Positions 8,003 through 16,863 of a DNA stretch of 64,000 nucleotides are shown here, one piece after another; the first letter of the stretch is position 1, and each line of letters starts with the position of its first letter. Made by a program: the position numbers and the translations under genes. The notes under the pieces are model-generated. The model made no database searches. It was given only the letters and a program-made list of their open reading frames with translations, and was not told the DNA's origin. Source of the stretch: Paenibacillus sp. L3-i20 (GTDB taxonomy: Bacteria; Bacillota; Bacilli; Paenibacillales; Paenibacillaceae); NCBI RefSeq assembly GCF_022180385.2, contig NZ_BQME02000001.1:2717636-2781635 (forward strand), given 5' to 3'.

Positions 8003-8854
8003 ATGACTATTCACAAGCTTATGGTCGTAGGAGCAGGGCAGATGGGATGTGGTATCGTTCAATCGAGTGCAGCTTCAGGTCTGCAAGTTATTCTCTATGA
8101 TATTACTCCCGCTAGAGTCCAACAGGGGATAGCGAATATTAACGAAAATGTGCTTCGCGATGTTGTAAAAGGACGACGAAGTAAGGAAGAGGGTGAAGAA
8201 ATCGTTGGTCGTATTAGTTCTTGCTACAATCTTGAAGACGGTGTGGGTGTAGATATCGTCATCGAGGCGATTAGTGAGAATGGGCAGCTTAAAGAGGATT
8301 TATTCAGCAAGCTTGATTCCATATGTGCACCCAATACGATTCTGGCTAGCAATACATCATCGTTGTCCATTACCAGACTTGCTGCTGCAACGAAACGTCC
8401 ACATAAAGTTATAGGTATGCACTTTATGAATCCAGTTCCGCGTATGCCATTAGTTGAGATTATCCGGGGGCTTGCAACGTCGGATGAAACGTATACATCG
8501 GTTAGTGAATTATCACGTCAGCTGGGTAAAACACCGATTGAATCTGGTGATTATCCAGGCTTTGTCTCTAATCGGGTGTTAATGCCGATGATTAATGAAG
8601 CTATTTTTTGCGTATATGAGGGTGTTGCTACTCCACAGTCTGTTGATCAAATGATGAAGTTAGGTATGAACCATCCAATGGGACCACTTGCACTGGCCGA
8701 CTTTATAGGTCTGGATACTTCTCTTGCGATTATGGAAGTTCTCCAGCAAGGCTTCGGCGATTCGAAGTATCGCCCTTGTCCATTGCTTCGGCAATATGTT
8801 CATGCTGGCTGGCTTGGAAGAAAGTCAGGACGTGGCTTTTACATCTACGAATAA
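8003..8854 (+). CDS. mmgB: 3-hydroxybutyryl-CoA dehydrogenase, MmgB type
   Basis: A 283-residue NAD(P)-dependent enzyme that interconverts 3-hydroxyacyl-CoA and 3-ketoacyl-CoA. The N-terminal Rossmann motif is VVGAGQMGCGIVQ; the catalytic region has SNTSSLSIT and HFMNPVPRMPLVEI (catalytic His); the C-terminal dimerisation domain has FVSNRVLMPMINEA and NHPMGPLALADFIGLD. Normal length for Hbd/PaaH. It lies 22 bases after the thiolase with a GGGAGG ribosome binding site, and supplies the step before thiolysis in fatty-acid breakdown. Confidence 0.95.
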   Translation: MTIHKLMVVGAGQMGCGIVQSSAASGLQVILYDITPARVQQGIANINENVLRDVVKGRRSKEEGEEIVGRISSCYNLEDGVGVDIVIEAISENGQLKEDLFSKLDSICAPNTILASNTSSLSITRLAAATKRPHKVIGMHFMNPVPRMPLVEIIRGLATSDETYTSVSELSRQLGKTPIESGDYPGFVSNRVLMPMINEAIFCVYEGVATPQSVDQMMKLGMNHPMGPLALADFIGLDTSLAIMEVLQQGFGDSKYRPCPLLRQYVHAGWLGRKSGRGFYIYE

Positions 8855-8877
8855 CAGACAGAGGATGTGATTGCGAA

Positions 8878-10023
8878 ATGATTTTGCAATTCACGAGTGA
8901 ACAAGAAGCGCTGCGACGAATGGTTCGAGATTTTGCGAAGCGGGAGATTTCACCATGTATTCCGACAATGGAGGAAAAGGATGAATTTCCATTAACAGTT
9001 GTCAGAAAGATGGGCGAGCTTGGACTGATGGGTATTGCAGTACCAGAGGAGTGGGGCGGAGTTGGTGCTGATTTCATATCGAATATTATTGCGATCCATG
9101 AAATTTCAAAAATAAGTGCGGCTGTCGGCGTCATTTTATCGGTGCACACTTCAGTAGGTACTAGACCTATTCTAGGCTCCGGGAACGAGGTGCAGAAGAA
9201 GAAGTATGTACCTAAGCTTGCATCCGGTGAGTTTATTGGTGCATTTGCCTTAACGGAACCAAGTGCTGGTTCAGATTCTGCAAAAATACGGATGTCCGCA
9301 GTTAGAAAGGGCGATCGGTATGTACTTAACGGAACAAAGACATTCATAACAAACGGGGGTTATGCAGATACATTCATCGTATTCGCAGTGACAGATCAAT
9401 CACAGGGAAACAGTGGGGTGACGGCTTTTATTGTCGAGAAGGGGACTATCGGTCTTACGGTGGGGAAGGGGGAGAAGAAACTTGGTCTACATGGCTCCAG
9501 TACAACAGCGTTGATCTTTGAGGATGTGGAAGTTCCAGAGGGGCAGCTCCTTGGTCGTGAAGGAGAAGGATTTAAGATTGCATTAAACAATTTGGATGCT
9601 GGGCGTATCGGCATTGCTGCTCAAGCTCTCGGAATCGCGGAGGCTGCCTTAACTTGTTCTCTTGATTATGCAAAGAAAAGATATCAATTTGGGAAGCCGA
9701 TTGCAGAACATCAGGCAATTTCCTTTAAGCTAGCTAATATGGCAACCAGAATTGAGGCCGCCAAGTTGCTCGTTTACCAAGCGGCAGCCTTAAGAAGTAA
9801 AGGGATTCGCTGCGGCAAAGAAGCAGCAATGGCAAAGTTATTTTGCTCAGATACAGCAATGGAAGCTGCGGTTGAGGCAGTCCAAATCTATGGCGGATAC
9901 GGGTATATGAGGGATTATCCAGTAGAGAGGTTATTCCGCGATGCAAAAGTGACACAAATCTATGAAGGAACGAATGAGATTCAGCGTATCGTTATTTCGA
10001 AGCATTTGCTTAAAGATAATTGA
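8878..10023 (+). CDS. mmgC: Acyl-CoA dehydrogenase, MmgC type
   Basis: A flavoenzyme of 381 residues that introduces the 2,3-double bond into acyl-CoA. Recognisable are the N-terminal helical domain, the FAD/substrate region AFALTEPSAGSDSAKI, the GTKTFITNGGYAD strand, the RYQFGKPIAEHQAISFKLA helix and the C-terminal YEGTNEIQRIVISKHLL with the catalytic glutamate in YEGTNE. The frame extends upstream to 8776, but homology begins at ATG 8878 (MILQFTSEQEALRRMVRDFA). The start lies 23 bases after mmgB. Its electron acceptor would be an ETF encoded elsewhere. Confidence 0.94.
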   Translation: MILQFTSEQEALRRMVRDFAKREISPCIPTMEEKDEFPLTVVRKMGELGLMGIAVPEEWGGVGADFISNIIAIHEISKISAAVGVILSVHTSVGTRPILGSGNEVQKKKYVPKLASGEFIGAFALTEPSAGSDSAKIRMSAVRKGDRYVLNGTKTFITNGGYADTFIVFAVTDQSQGNSGVTAFIVEKGTIGLTVGKGEKKLGLHGSSTTALIFEDVEVPEGQLLGREGEGFKIALNNLDAGRIGIAAQALGIAEAALTCSLDYAKKRYQFGKPIAEHQAISFKLANMATRIEAAKLLVYQAAALRSKGIRCGKEAAMAKLFCSDTAMEAAVEAVQIYGGYGYMRDYPVERLFRDAKVTQIYEGTNEIQRIVISKHLLKDN

Positions 10024-10049
10024 TATGGGTGGAAAGGGTGTATGGGGCT

Positions 10050-11216
10050 ATGTCGGATACAAGCTATGTGCCGGGGCTTGAGAACATTATCGCAAGTGAA
10101 ACGTCGATTTCTTATTTGGATGTTGAGAAGGAAGAGATTGTATTACGCGGTTATGACTTAATGGAGCTTGCCGAGCAAGTGTCGTATGTAGATATTGTCC
10201 ATTTGTTGCTGTTAGGAAAGCTGCCTAACTTCGATGAACGTAGTGCACTCGAAGGGGAATTGGTAGCCCAGTATGCTCTCCCGTCCAACATCTATGCCAT
10301 TATCGGTATGCTGCCTAAAGATGCGAACATGATGGATGTGCTAAGAACCGGCATCTCTGCTCTTGCCAGCTTTGACATTGAACTGGAAGATCGCACGAAA
10401 GAAGTGAACGATCGTAAAGCAATCCGATTGCTTGCGAAAGTTCCGCAGATTGTCGCCAACGGCTATCGTGTCGTTAATGGAATGCCGATTGTTGAGCCAC
10501 GTAATGATCTGTCTTATACAGCAAACTTTCTGTACATGATTACTGGAAATGTGCCAAGCAAACTGGAGGAGAAGTTATTTGATCAATCGCTCATCGTATA
10601 CAGCGAGCATGAAATGCCAAACTCAACGTTTGCTGCACGCGTGATCGCATCAACCTTATCCGATATGTATGGTGCTTTAACAGGTGGTGTAGCTTCTTTA
10701 AAAGGAACACTTCACGGCGGGGCAAATGAAGCGGTTATGAACTTGCTGTTGGAGGCGGGCTCGGAAGCAGGCGTGGAAGCGAGCTTTATGAGCAAATTAG
10801 CGAATAAGGAGAGGATAATGGGTTTTGGTCATCGTGTCTATATGAGAAAGGCGGATCCGCGTGCACTGCTTATGAAAGAAGCGTTGTCTACTTTATCCGA
10901 TCAAAGAGGTCAACATAAATTGTTTAAGATGTGCGTCCTAGGAGAAGAAATTGTGCGCAGGGAAAAGAACTTATATCCGAATTTAGATTATTACGCTGCC
11001 CCTGTTTATCATTTGTTAGGCATTCCAATTCCGTTATTTACTCCTGTGTTTCTAGCAGCAAGAACGGTTGGCATATGTGCGCATGTCATCGAACAGCATG
11101 AGAACAATCGGCTGTTCAGACCACGTGTACGCTACAATGGACCAAGAAATCTGCATTCGAAACGACTTTTGGAGCAGGGAGGAGAAGCGGATGAAGACGG
11201 ATCAATTGTTAAGTGA
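10050..11216 (+). CDS. mmgD: Citrate/2-methylcitrate synthase, MmgD type
   Basis: A 388-residue type II-like short citrate synthase. The start of homology is [17 protein letters not shown]. The catalytic region shows [10 protein letters not shown] (His), [16 protein letters not shown] (His) and [16 protein letters not shown] (Asp), followed by the closing [22 protein letters not shown]. It condenses propionyl-CoA or acetyl-CoA with oxaloacetate; the neighbouring methylcitrate genes make 2-methylcitrate the likely product. TTG and GTG codons occur upstream in frame (10020-10038), but ATG 10050 fits family N termini. The 3' end overlaps mmgE by 26 bases. Confidence 0.93.
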   Translation: MSDTSYVPGLENIIASETSISYLDVEKEEIVLRGYDLMELAEQVSYVDIVHLLLLGKLPNFDERSALEGELVAQYALPSNIYAIIGMLPKDANMMDVLRTGISALASFDIELEDRTKEVNDRKAIRLLAKVPQIVANGYRVVNGMPIVEPRNDLSYTANFLYMITGNVPSKLEEKLFDQSLIVYSEHEMPNSTFAARVIASTLSDMYGALTGGVASLKGTLHGGANEAVMNLLLEAGSEAGVEASFMSKLANKERIMGFGHRVYMRKADPRALLMKEALSTLSDQRGQHKLFKMCVLGEEIVRREKNLYPNLDYYAAPVYHLLGIPIPLFTPVFLAARTVGICAHVIEQHENNRLFRPRVRYNGPRNLHSKRLLEQGGEADEDGSIVK

Positions 11217-12606
11217 TATAGCCGACTACGTGCTCCATTATAAAGTGGAAAGTACGGAGGCTGAACGAATCGCACAATACGTCTTAATGGACTCTATAGG
11301 CACAGCAATCTTGTCGCTGCGCTTTCCAGATTGTGCGAAACACATAGGTCCAGTTGTACCAGGTGCTTATTTGCCCGGCGGAGCCCGTGTGCCTGGTACG
11401 AGATTTGAGCTTGAGCCGATACATGCGGCTTTCAATATCGGTTGTATGATCCGTTGGCTTGATTATAACGATACATGGTTGGCAGCGGAATGGGGACATC
11501 CCTCAGACAACTTGGGAGCTATTTTGGCTGTAGCAGATTATATAAGTAGAAGGCGTGTGAGTGAAGGGGAAAGGTCCCTGAAGATGAAGGATGTACTAAC
11601 TGCGGCCATAAAAGCACATGAAATACAAGGAGTGCTTGCCCTGGGTAATGCTTTCAACCGAGTAGGACTTGATCATGTTCTTTTGGTCAAAATAGCTTCA
11701 ACAGCGGTTGTAACTGCCATGTTAGGCGGAACGAAAGAGGAAATTATGAATGCACTCTCCAATGCATGGCTGGACGGAGGAAGTCTCAGAACTTATCGTC
11801 ATGCACCCAATACTGGTTCGAGGAAATCTTGGGCTGCTGGCGATGCGACTAGCCGTGCCGTTCGTCATGCATTAATGGCTTTGAACGGTGAGATGGGTTA
11901 TGCGAGCCCGCTTACTTCGGAGAAGTGGGGGTTTCAGGACGTTCTATTCAATGGTCAAAACATTACGTTAGGACGCCCCCTTGGAACGTATGTGATGGAA
12001 AACGTACTCCTAAAAATTTCATTTCCTGCTGAATTCCATGCGCAGACGGCAGTGGAATGTGCATTCGAGCTTCACAATTCAGTAAAACATCGATTAGAAG
12101 ACATCAGTAAAATTACATTATCAACGCATGAATCAGCCATCCGAATTATCGATAAAAGAGGGCCTCTTCATAATCCTGCGGATAGAGATCATTGTCTACA
12201 ATATATGGTTGCAGCAGCGCTTATCTACGGGAAGCTGACCGCAGAACATTATGAGGATGAGACGGCTAATGATCCTCGGATCGATGCGCTAAGGCAACGA
12301 ATGATCGTTGTCCATGATGAACGATATACTTCTGATTATCTCGATGCGGAGAAACGTTCGATTGCGAATGCCGTTCAAATTCATTTCTCCGATGGGACTG
12401 TATCAGAAAAAATTGAGTGTGAATATCCAATTGGCCATCGAAGAAGGCGTGAAGAAGGGCTGCCGAAAGTGATAGAAAAGTGTGAAGCAAGCCTACTTAC
12501 AAAGTATACGAGGAAAAAGACAGCCGATATTATAAGGCAAACATTCGACTATGAGCATCTAAGTAAAATGGACGTTACAGGATTTATGGCGATGTTGATC
12601 GTTTAA
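11191..12606 (+). CDS. mmgE: 2-methylcitrate dehydratase, MmgE/PrpD family
   Basis: A 471-residue MmgE/PrpD protein that removes water from 2-methylcitrate to give 2-methyl-cis-aconitate. Visible family features are the [16 protein letters not shown]-terminal helix, [37 protein letters not shown]-type core (about 89-125), [18 protein letters not shown] and [17 protein letters not shown], and the smaller C-terminal lid domain with [17 protein letters not shown] 11191 has a GGGAGGAG ribosome binding site inside mmgD; the frame remains open further upstream, but that part is mmgD in another frame. The overlap implies translational coupling. Confidence 0.94.
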   Translation: MKTDQLLSDIADYVLHYKVESTEAERIAQYVLMDSIGTAILSLRFPDCAKHIGPVVPGAYLPGGARVPGTRFELEPIHAAFNIGCMIRWLDYNDTWLAAEWGHPSDNLGAILAVADYISRRRVSEGERSLKMKDVLTAAIKAHEIQGVLALGNAFNRVGLDHVLLVKIASTAVVTAMLGGTKEEIMNALSNAWLDGGSLRTYRHAPNTGSRKSWAAGDATSRAVRHALMALNGEMGYASPLTSEKWGFQDVLFNGQNITLGRPLGTYVMENVLLKISFPAEFHAQTAVECAFELHNSVKHRLEDISKITLSTHESAIRIIDKRGPLHNPADRDHCLQYMVAAALIYGKLTAEHYEDETANDPRIDALRQRMIVVHDERYTSDYLDAEKRSIANAVQIHFSDGTVSEKIECEYPIGHRRRREEGLPKVIEKCEASLLTKYTRKKTADIIRQTFDYEHLSKMDVTGFMAMLIV

Positions 12607-12678
12607 TTGATGTAATCCGCAAAAGGAAGTAGCGATGCTAATTACGCATTGTAATTCAAAGTTGCTCAGGAGGTACGT

Positions 12679-13581
12679 ATGGTATGGTTAGTTGAAAACG
12701 AGCCTGAACAGAGCCAGCTTGCGGAACGATTCCGTGAGCTTGTCACGAATGGACCCATTTTGAAAATTCCCGGTGCACATGAAGGTATGGCGGCAAGGAT
12801 CGCAAAGCAATGCAAATTTGAAGCACTTTATTTGTCCGGGGCAGCATATACAGCAAGTCGAGGGCTGCCAGATTTAGGACTTATTTATTCAAATGAGGTG
12901 GCAGAGCGGGCTCGTGAACTTGTACGATCATCGGGCTTGCCCTTACTTGTTGACATTGATACTGGTTTCGGCGGCATTCTTAATGTTGCTCGCACAGCTA
13001 AGGAAATGGTCGAGGCAAAAGTAGCCGCTGTACAGATTGAAGACCAAGAGATGCCGAAGAAATGTGGACATTTGAATGGGAAGAAGCTAATACCGATAGA
13101 AGAAATGGTTCAAAAAATACGTACAATTAAAGCCGTTAGTCCAACTTTATTTGTAGTTGCTCGCACAGATGCTCGAAGCATTGAAGGGATGGAGGGAGCA
13201 ATTCATAGAGCTCGCCATTATGTTGCTGCAGGGGCAGACGCTATATTTCCAGAAGCGCTCGAAAGGGAGGAAGAGTTTGAGGAATTTAGCGACTCTATAT
13301 CCTGTCCGCTTCTTGCGAATATGACCGAATTCGGTAAGACACCATATTATTCTGCCGAGCAATTCGAGCGTTGGGGCTTCCGAATAGTTATTTATCCTGT
13401 AACTTCCTTACGGGTAGCTGCTAAGGCCTACGAGAAGGTGTTTGCAGAAATCTATACTTCTGGCACTCAGATAGCTTCAATAACGGAGATGCAAACGAGA
13501 AAAGAACTGTATCATACGATTCGATATGACGATTACGAAGCTTTGGATGACCAGATTGCAAAGACCGTCTTGCCAGAATAG
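12679..13581 (+). CDS. prpB: Methylisocitrate lyase (PrpB/YqiQ type)
   Basis: A 300-residue isocitrate-lyase-superfamily enzyme that splits 2-methylisocitrate into pyruvate and succinate. The motif set is complete: GAHEGMAARIAKQ near the start, ALYLSGAAYTASRGLPDLG, the metal-binding LVDIDTGFGG, QIEDQEMPKKCGHLNGK with the catalytic cysteine (KKCGH), VVARTDARSIEGMEGAI and the closing barrel strands. CAGGAGG five bases before ATG 12679 supports the start. It ends the methylcitrate operon and is followed by a long terminator. Confidence 0.95.
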   Translation: MVWLVENEPEQSQLAERFRELVTNGPILKIPGAHEGMAARIAKQCKFEALYLSGAAYTASRGLPDLGLIYSNEVAERARELVRSSGLPLLVDIDTGFGGILNVARTAKEMVEAKVAAVQIEDQEMPKKCGHLNGKKLIPIEEMVQKIRTIKAVSPTLFVVARTDARSIEGMEGAIHRARHYVAAGADAIFPEALEREEEFEEFSDSISCPLLANMTEFGKTPYYSAEQFERWGFRIVIYPVTSLRVAAKAYEKVFAEIYTSGTQIASITEMQTRKELYHTIRYDDYEALDDQIAKTVLPE

Positions 13582-13664
13582 GTAGGGCAAATAGCATTAG
13601 ATGAGTCGGATTCATACAAAAGAAGATATAAAGAACCCAACTGGATTATTGAAAGTCTATAACA

Positions 13665-13735
13665 GAAAGCAACAGCGAGCTTAGAGTGACAGGGCGTTAA
13701 GCCCTTATTCACATGTTAGCTTGCTGTTGCTTTTT
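13665..13735. terminator. Long stem-loop terminator between prpB and the convergent SDR gene
   Basis: Outer arms AAAGCAACAGC / GCTGTTGCTTT, a middle AGCT pairing and an inner hairpin GGGC / GCCC, then TTTTT on the plus strand. The right end meets the stop codon of the minus-strand SDR gene. Confidence 0.88.
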
Positions 13736-14642
13736 ATAAATACTGAATTCCGGTTAACTCAGCTGACACATCCCATAAACGCTTCGCCAAGGTCTGATCA
13801 TGAGATAGATCACTGGATTTCACTTGAATAGGATACCCGCGATTTTGTAGTTTTCCTGGAGGTCCGAAATATTCTCCACCGATAACATTGTTGTCAGTTG
13901 CTGCTCTTAGTATGGGCAGTGCACCCATTGAAGCAGATTGTGAGAGGAGATGTACGATTTTTTTGGCGAAGAAGTTCAAATGATTTTGTAGATTCGTGGT
14001 TGACCATCCGGGATGAGCAGCTAAAGATAACGTAGAGTAACCCTTATTCTTTAGTCTACGATCTAGCTCATAAGTGAAAAGGAGATTGGCAAGTTTGCTT
14101 TGGCAATAGGCAAGAGTTTTATTGTAGTTTCCCTCCCAATGCAAGTTGTCGAAATAAATAGTGGCACCTTTCCAACCATGAGCTAAACTGCTCACCGTAA
14201 TGATACGTGATTTATTCGTTTTCAATAGAGTAGGTAATAACAATCCAGTAAGTGCGTAATGACCTAAGTGATTTACCCCAAATTGCAGTTCGAAATCTTG
14301 TTTTGTTTTACCCTCAGGGGGCATCATGACACCTGCATTATTAATGAGAACATCCAACTTATCATATTTCGAATTAAACGAATGACTAAACGATTGGACG
14401 GAATCTAAATCGGATAAATCTAATCTTATAGTATCTACAGTGGCGTTTCTATTACTCTTTTTGATCTTTTCAATAGCGGCCTTACCATAATCCACGTTTC
14501 TAACCGCTAATATTATGGTTGCCCCTTTATTAGCTAGCACATTTGCTTGTTCAAATCCAATACCAGCGTTTCCACCTGTAATGACGATAACAGAGTTTTT
14601 TTGGCTCCCAATGTTGTTTTCGTTCCATATCAGTTTGCTCAT
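13734..14642 (-). CDS. Short-chain dehydrogenase/reductase (retinol dehydrogenase-like)
   Basis: A 302-residue classical SDR. Cofactor motif ITGGNAGIGFEQA (glycine-rich TGGxxGIG), an acidic DLSDLDSVQSF segment, VLINNAGVMMPPEG, the catalytic serine in RIITVSSLAHGW and the catalytic YCQSK. The length and C-terminal layout (AAHPGWSTTNLQ, GGEYFGPPG) match the WWOX/retinol-dehydrogenase-like group often found in bacteria and Bacillales. Substrate unknown. On the minus strand, GGAGAGAGG nine bases before ATG 14642 fixes the start; a TTG two codons upstream is unlikely. It shares orientation with the MFS gene behind it. Confidence 0.9.
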   Translation of the reverse strand: MSKLIWNENNIGSQKNSVIVITGGNAGIGFEQANVLANKGATIILAVRNVDYGKAAIEKIKKSNRNATVDTIRLDLSDLDSVQSFSHSFNSKYDKLDVLINNAGVMMPPEGKTKQDFELQFGVNHLGHYALTGLLLPTLLKTNKSRIITVSSLAHGWKGATIYFDNLHWEGNYNKTLAYCQSKLANLLFTYELDRRLKNKGYSTLSLAAHPGWSTTNLQNHLNFFAKKIVHLLSQSASMGALPILRAATDNNVIGGEYFGPPGKLQNRGYPIQVKSSDLSHDQTLAKRLWDVSAELTGIQYL

Positions 14643-14743
14643 CCTCAAAAACCTCTCTCCTATAACAATGACAGCTTACTATATTTCTTTAAGTCTAATA
14701 CTAAAACTTTCAAAATAAGGTTTCATTATAAATAGAGTAACAA

Positions 14744-15958
14744 TTAAGCTGTCAGCTTCGATGTTCCGCTTTTATCCCTCTGCACCTGAATGTTTAAACC
14801 AACATGTCCGCTCCATACATAAATGCTTAACAAAACGATAATAGAAAGACCAATCCAAAATGGCAATTCGGCTTGTAAACGGTATAAAGTTGTACCGCCA
14901 ATTGGTGCAATAAGTGAACCAATACCGGCAGCTGTCGCTGTTAAACCTGCTGCTGCACCTTGCGATTGTTCCCCTGCACTTAAAGAAACGCCCGATTTAT
15001 ACCCTGGCAGGGAGAAACCTCCCCCAATTCCGAACAATAAAAAAGCAACTATTATAATACTGATATGTTCTGCAAGAATGAGTGCTAGAAAGGCAACTGC
15101 AATGATGGGCAATCCGACTCGCAATAAAGTACGAGGCGCTAATGAACGTTTGCGGAGTATTGTCATTTGGACTAGTGCCATCATAAATCCAGTGGAGAAC
15201 AGACCAATTCCGACCCATAGAGCAGTCGTCTTGCCGTCAAACCCGAATTTGTCCTGAATGAAAAAACCTGAAGTGACTTGCAACATAACAATTGTGCTCA
15301 TCAGACAAGTGGCAACTACTAAGTAAGGACGCATGCCAGGACGACTTAAGCTGACAGATGCATGTCGCTCATTCTGTTTTGGGGCTATACGTGGGATTCG
15401 GTAGATGACGAGAAAGATGACTGTGAATGATAAACCTGCGGAGATTATGATAGGTACGACAAGATGAATAGTTGATAGTCCAGCTCCCATCGCTGGTCCT
15501 ATCAAAAAGCCGATTCCTGTAGCAGCTCCAATAAGCGCCATACCAGAAGAACGTTTATCGGGTGGAGTTAAATCAGCAATTAATGCTTGGCTGGAGGATA
15601 TAACAGCAGGGGAAAATAGTCCAAAAAGAACACGAGAGGCGATGAACAAAATAAATAACAAAGTGAGGTTAATGCCACCTCGCAGACCAACTAGAACTAA
15701 TGCGGCAAATATGCTCATACTGAGGGCAAAACCAATCAACCCGATAACCATTACGGGTTTTCTACCTAGTTTATCGCTCCATATTCCCCAAAGAGGTGAA
15801 GTTAGCAGCATAACGAGTGCTGAAGCAGAAACAATCCAGCCAGCATGCTGCTCTTCAAGTCCCACGTCACGTATGAGAGGTGCTAAAATCGGATTTATAA
15901 CACCAAATCCGATATAACAAATCATGATGGACAAAAATACTACTTTTTCAGGTTTCAA
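14744..15958 (-). CDS. MFS transporter, TetA/multidrug-efflux type
   Basis: A membrane protein of about 404 residues with twelve predicted helices. Loop 2-3 carries the MFS motif A (LWGIWSDKLGRKPVMVIG), helix 5 the antiporter-like GAATGIGFLIGPAMGAGLS, and the second half a weaker copy. These are features of the drug:H+ antiporter (DHA1, TetA-like) group, so proton-driven export of a small toxic molecule is likely. GGAGG eight bases before TTG 15958 suggests that start; GTG at 15973 is an alternative that overlaps the ribosome binding site. It lies upstream of the SDR gene on the same strand with a 101-base gap. Confidence 0.88.
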   Translation of the reverse strand: MKPEKVVFLSIMICYIGFGVINPILAPLIRDVGLEEQHAGWIVSASALVMLLTSPLWGIWSDKLGRKPVMVIGLIGFALSMSIFAALVLVGLRGGINLTLLFILFIASRVLFGLFSPAVISSSQALIADLTPPDKRSSGMALIGAATGIGFLIGPAMGAGLSTIHLVVPIIISAGLSFTVIFLVIYRIPRIAPKQNERHASVSLSRPGMRPYLVVATCLMSTIVMLQVTSGFFIQDKFGFDGKTTALWVGIGLFSTGFMMALVQMTILRKRSLAPRTLLRVGLPIIAVAFLALILAEHISIIIVAFLLFGIGGGFSLPGYKSGVSLSAGEQSQGAAAGLTATAAGIGSLIAPIGGTTLYRLQAELPFWIGLSIIVLLSIYVWSGHVGLNIQVQRDKSGTSKLTA

Positions 15959-16090
15959 CTCTATCGCCTCCACAATAAATGATGCAGTAACTAAAAACGC
16001 TCTTCATCTATTGTGAAGGGACTTAATGTTGCGTGCTACCTGAAGACGGATAAATATGTGTTTATTTTGTATTGGATCGGTCAATGAGAT

Positions 16091-16648
16091 TTAAGTAGTT
16101 TCCAAAGCCTCGGGTAATTCACGCTCGTATTCTTTATAAATTTGATATAGCTGCAATCCTTTGGAGCTGTGTAAAGCTTTTTTTGCTTGAGCAATAGCTT
16201 CTAGTCGATTGCCGGATTGAAGCTCAATTTCAGCATATAAAACATGCTGCATTGATACGGATGGCACGTTAACAGCAGTTTTACGAGCAAGAGCTAAATT
16301 ACCTTCTTCAATATGAACAAATGTTTCATAATAACCACGATATTTTGGAGAATGAATAGTAGCTATTTCTGCTTTATATTGTGTTATGTTTTTTTGATAA
16401 CCACCATAGATCGCTTTATATACAGCTTGTTTCTGAGGGTTATAATGTTTGGCGAGCAATTGGTTGAATGCACGAGTAACTTCTTCATCCTGTTTATGAG
16501 CAATTGCATAAATAAGGTTGATTTCAGGTTTTTTGCGTAATTTGATCACATATTTCTCAAGCCGATCAATTCTAGTTTCGATCATAAATATGTGAAGTGT
16601 GGGGTATCCAATGAATAGCACAAAGATGATCAATGCGGCGATAAACAT
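16091..16648 (-). CDS. Membrane protein with TPR-like cytoplasmic part, unknown function (5' part frameshifted)
   Basis: From ATG 16648 the frame encodes 185 residues: one hydrophobic helix (MFIAALIIFVLFIGYPTLH), then a soluble helical region with TPR-like pairs (LEAIAQAKKALHSSKGLQLY). I do not recognise a named family. This ATG lacks a ribosome binding site, and the same frame continues upstream without a stop through another hydrophobic helix and a CxxC...CxxC zinc ribbon (see 16649-16821), so the intact protein was probably about 243 residues: zinc ribbon, two membrane helices, TPR-like tail. A single missing base near the true start separates the two parts. Confidence 0.6.
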   Translation of the reverse strand: MFIAALIIFVLFIGYPTLHIFMIETRIDRLEKYVIKLRKKPEINLIYAIAHKQDEEVTRAFNQLLAKHYNPQKQAVYKAIYGGYQKNITQYKAEIATIHSPKYRGYYETFVHIEEGNLALARKTAVNVPSVSMQHVLYAEIELQSGNRLEAIAQAKKALHSSKGLQLYQIYKEYERELPEALETT

Positions 16649-16821
16649 ATAGATTTTCGGTTGGTCAAAAGAAACGAATAAAAATGAGCTAATAATAATG
16701 AGAGTGTAGGTAATAATGATACGTCTAGTTGATTGTATTGTCGTTCTCTCCCTCTTGATGCAAGTAGTACATGATCGATAATGTTTGATATGCCCCTCGC
16801 AAATTATACAGGTTTTATCAT
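16649..16821 (-). other. Out-of-frame 5' extension encoding a zinc ribbon and a transmembrane helix
   Basis: In the frame of the gene at 16091-16648, this stretch reads as KTCIICEGHIKHYRSCTTC (two CxxC pairs), a basic linker, and the helix RIIITYTLIIISSFLFVSF. No ATG, GTG or TTG is in frame before 16648. An ATG at 16821-16819 (ATGATAAAACC) is one base out of frame; with one more A in the A4 run (16813-16816) it would read MIKTCIICEG and join the whole protein. Either a real one-base deletion, slippage, or a sequence error. No clear ribosome binding site precedes this ATG. Confidence 0.55.
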
Positions 16822-16863
16822 TGGCAGTGCAATTGATACGTTGTAATCCTGTACAAACTATTT

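Noticed and set aside
16651-16738. Non-canonical AUA start at 16738 after a GAGGGAG element
   Set aside because: The spacing is attractive, but the zinc ribbon upstream in the same frame and the one-base-shifted ATG at 16821 explain the gene better.
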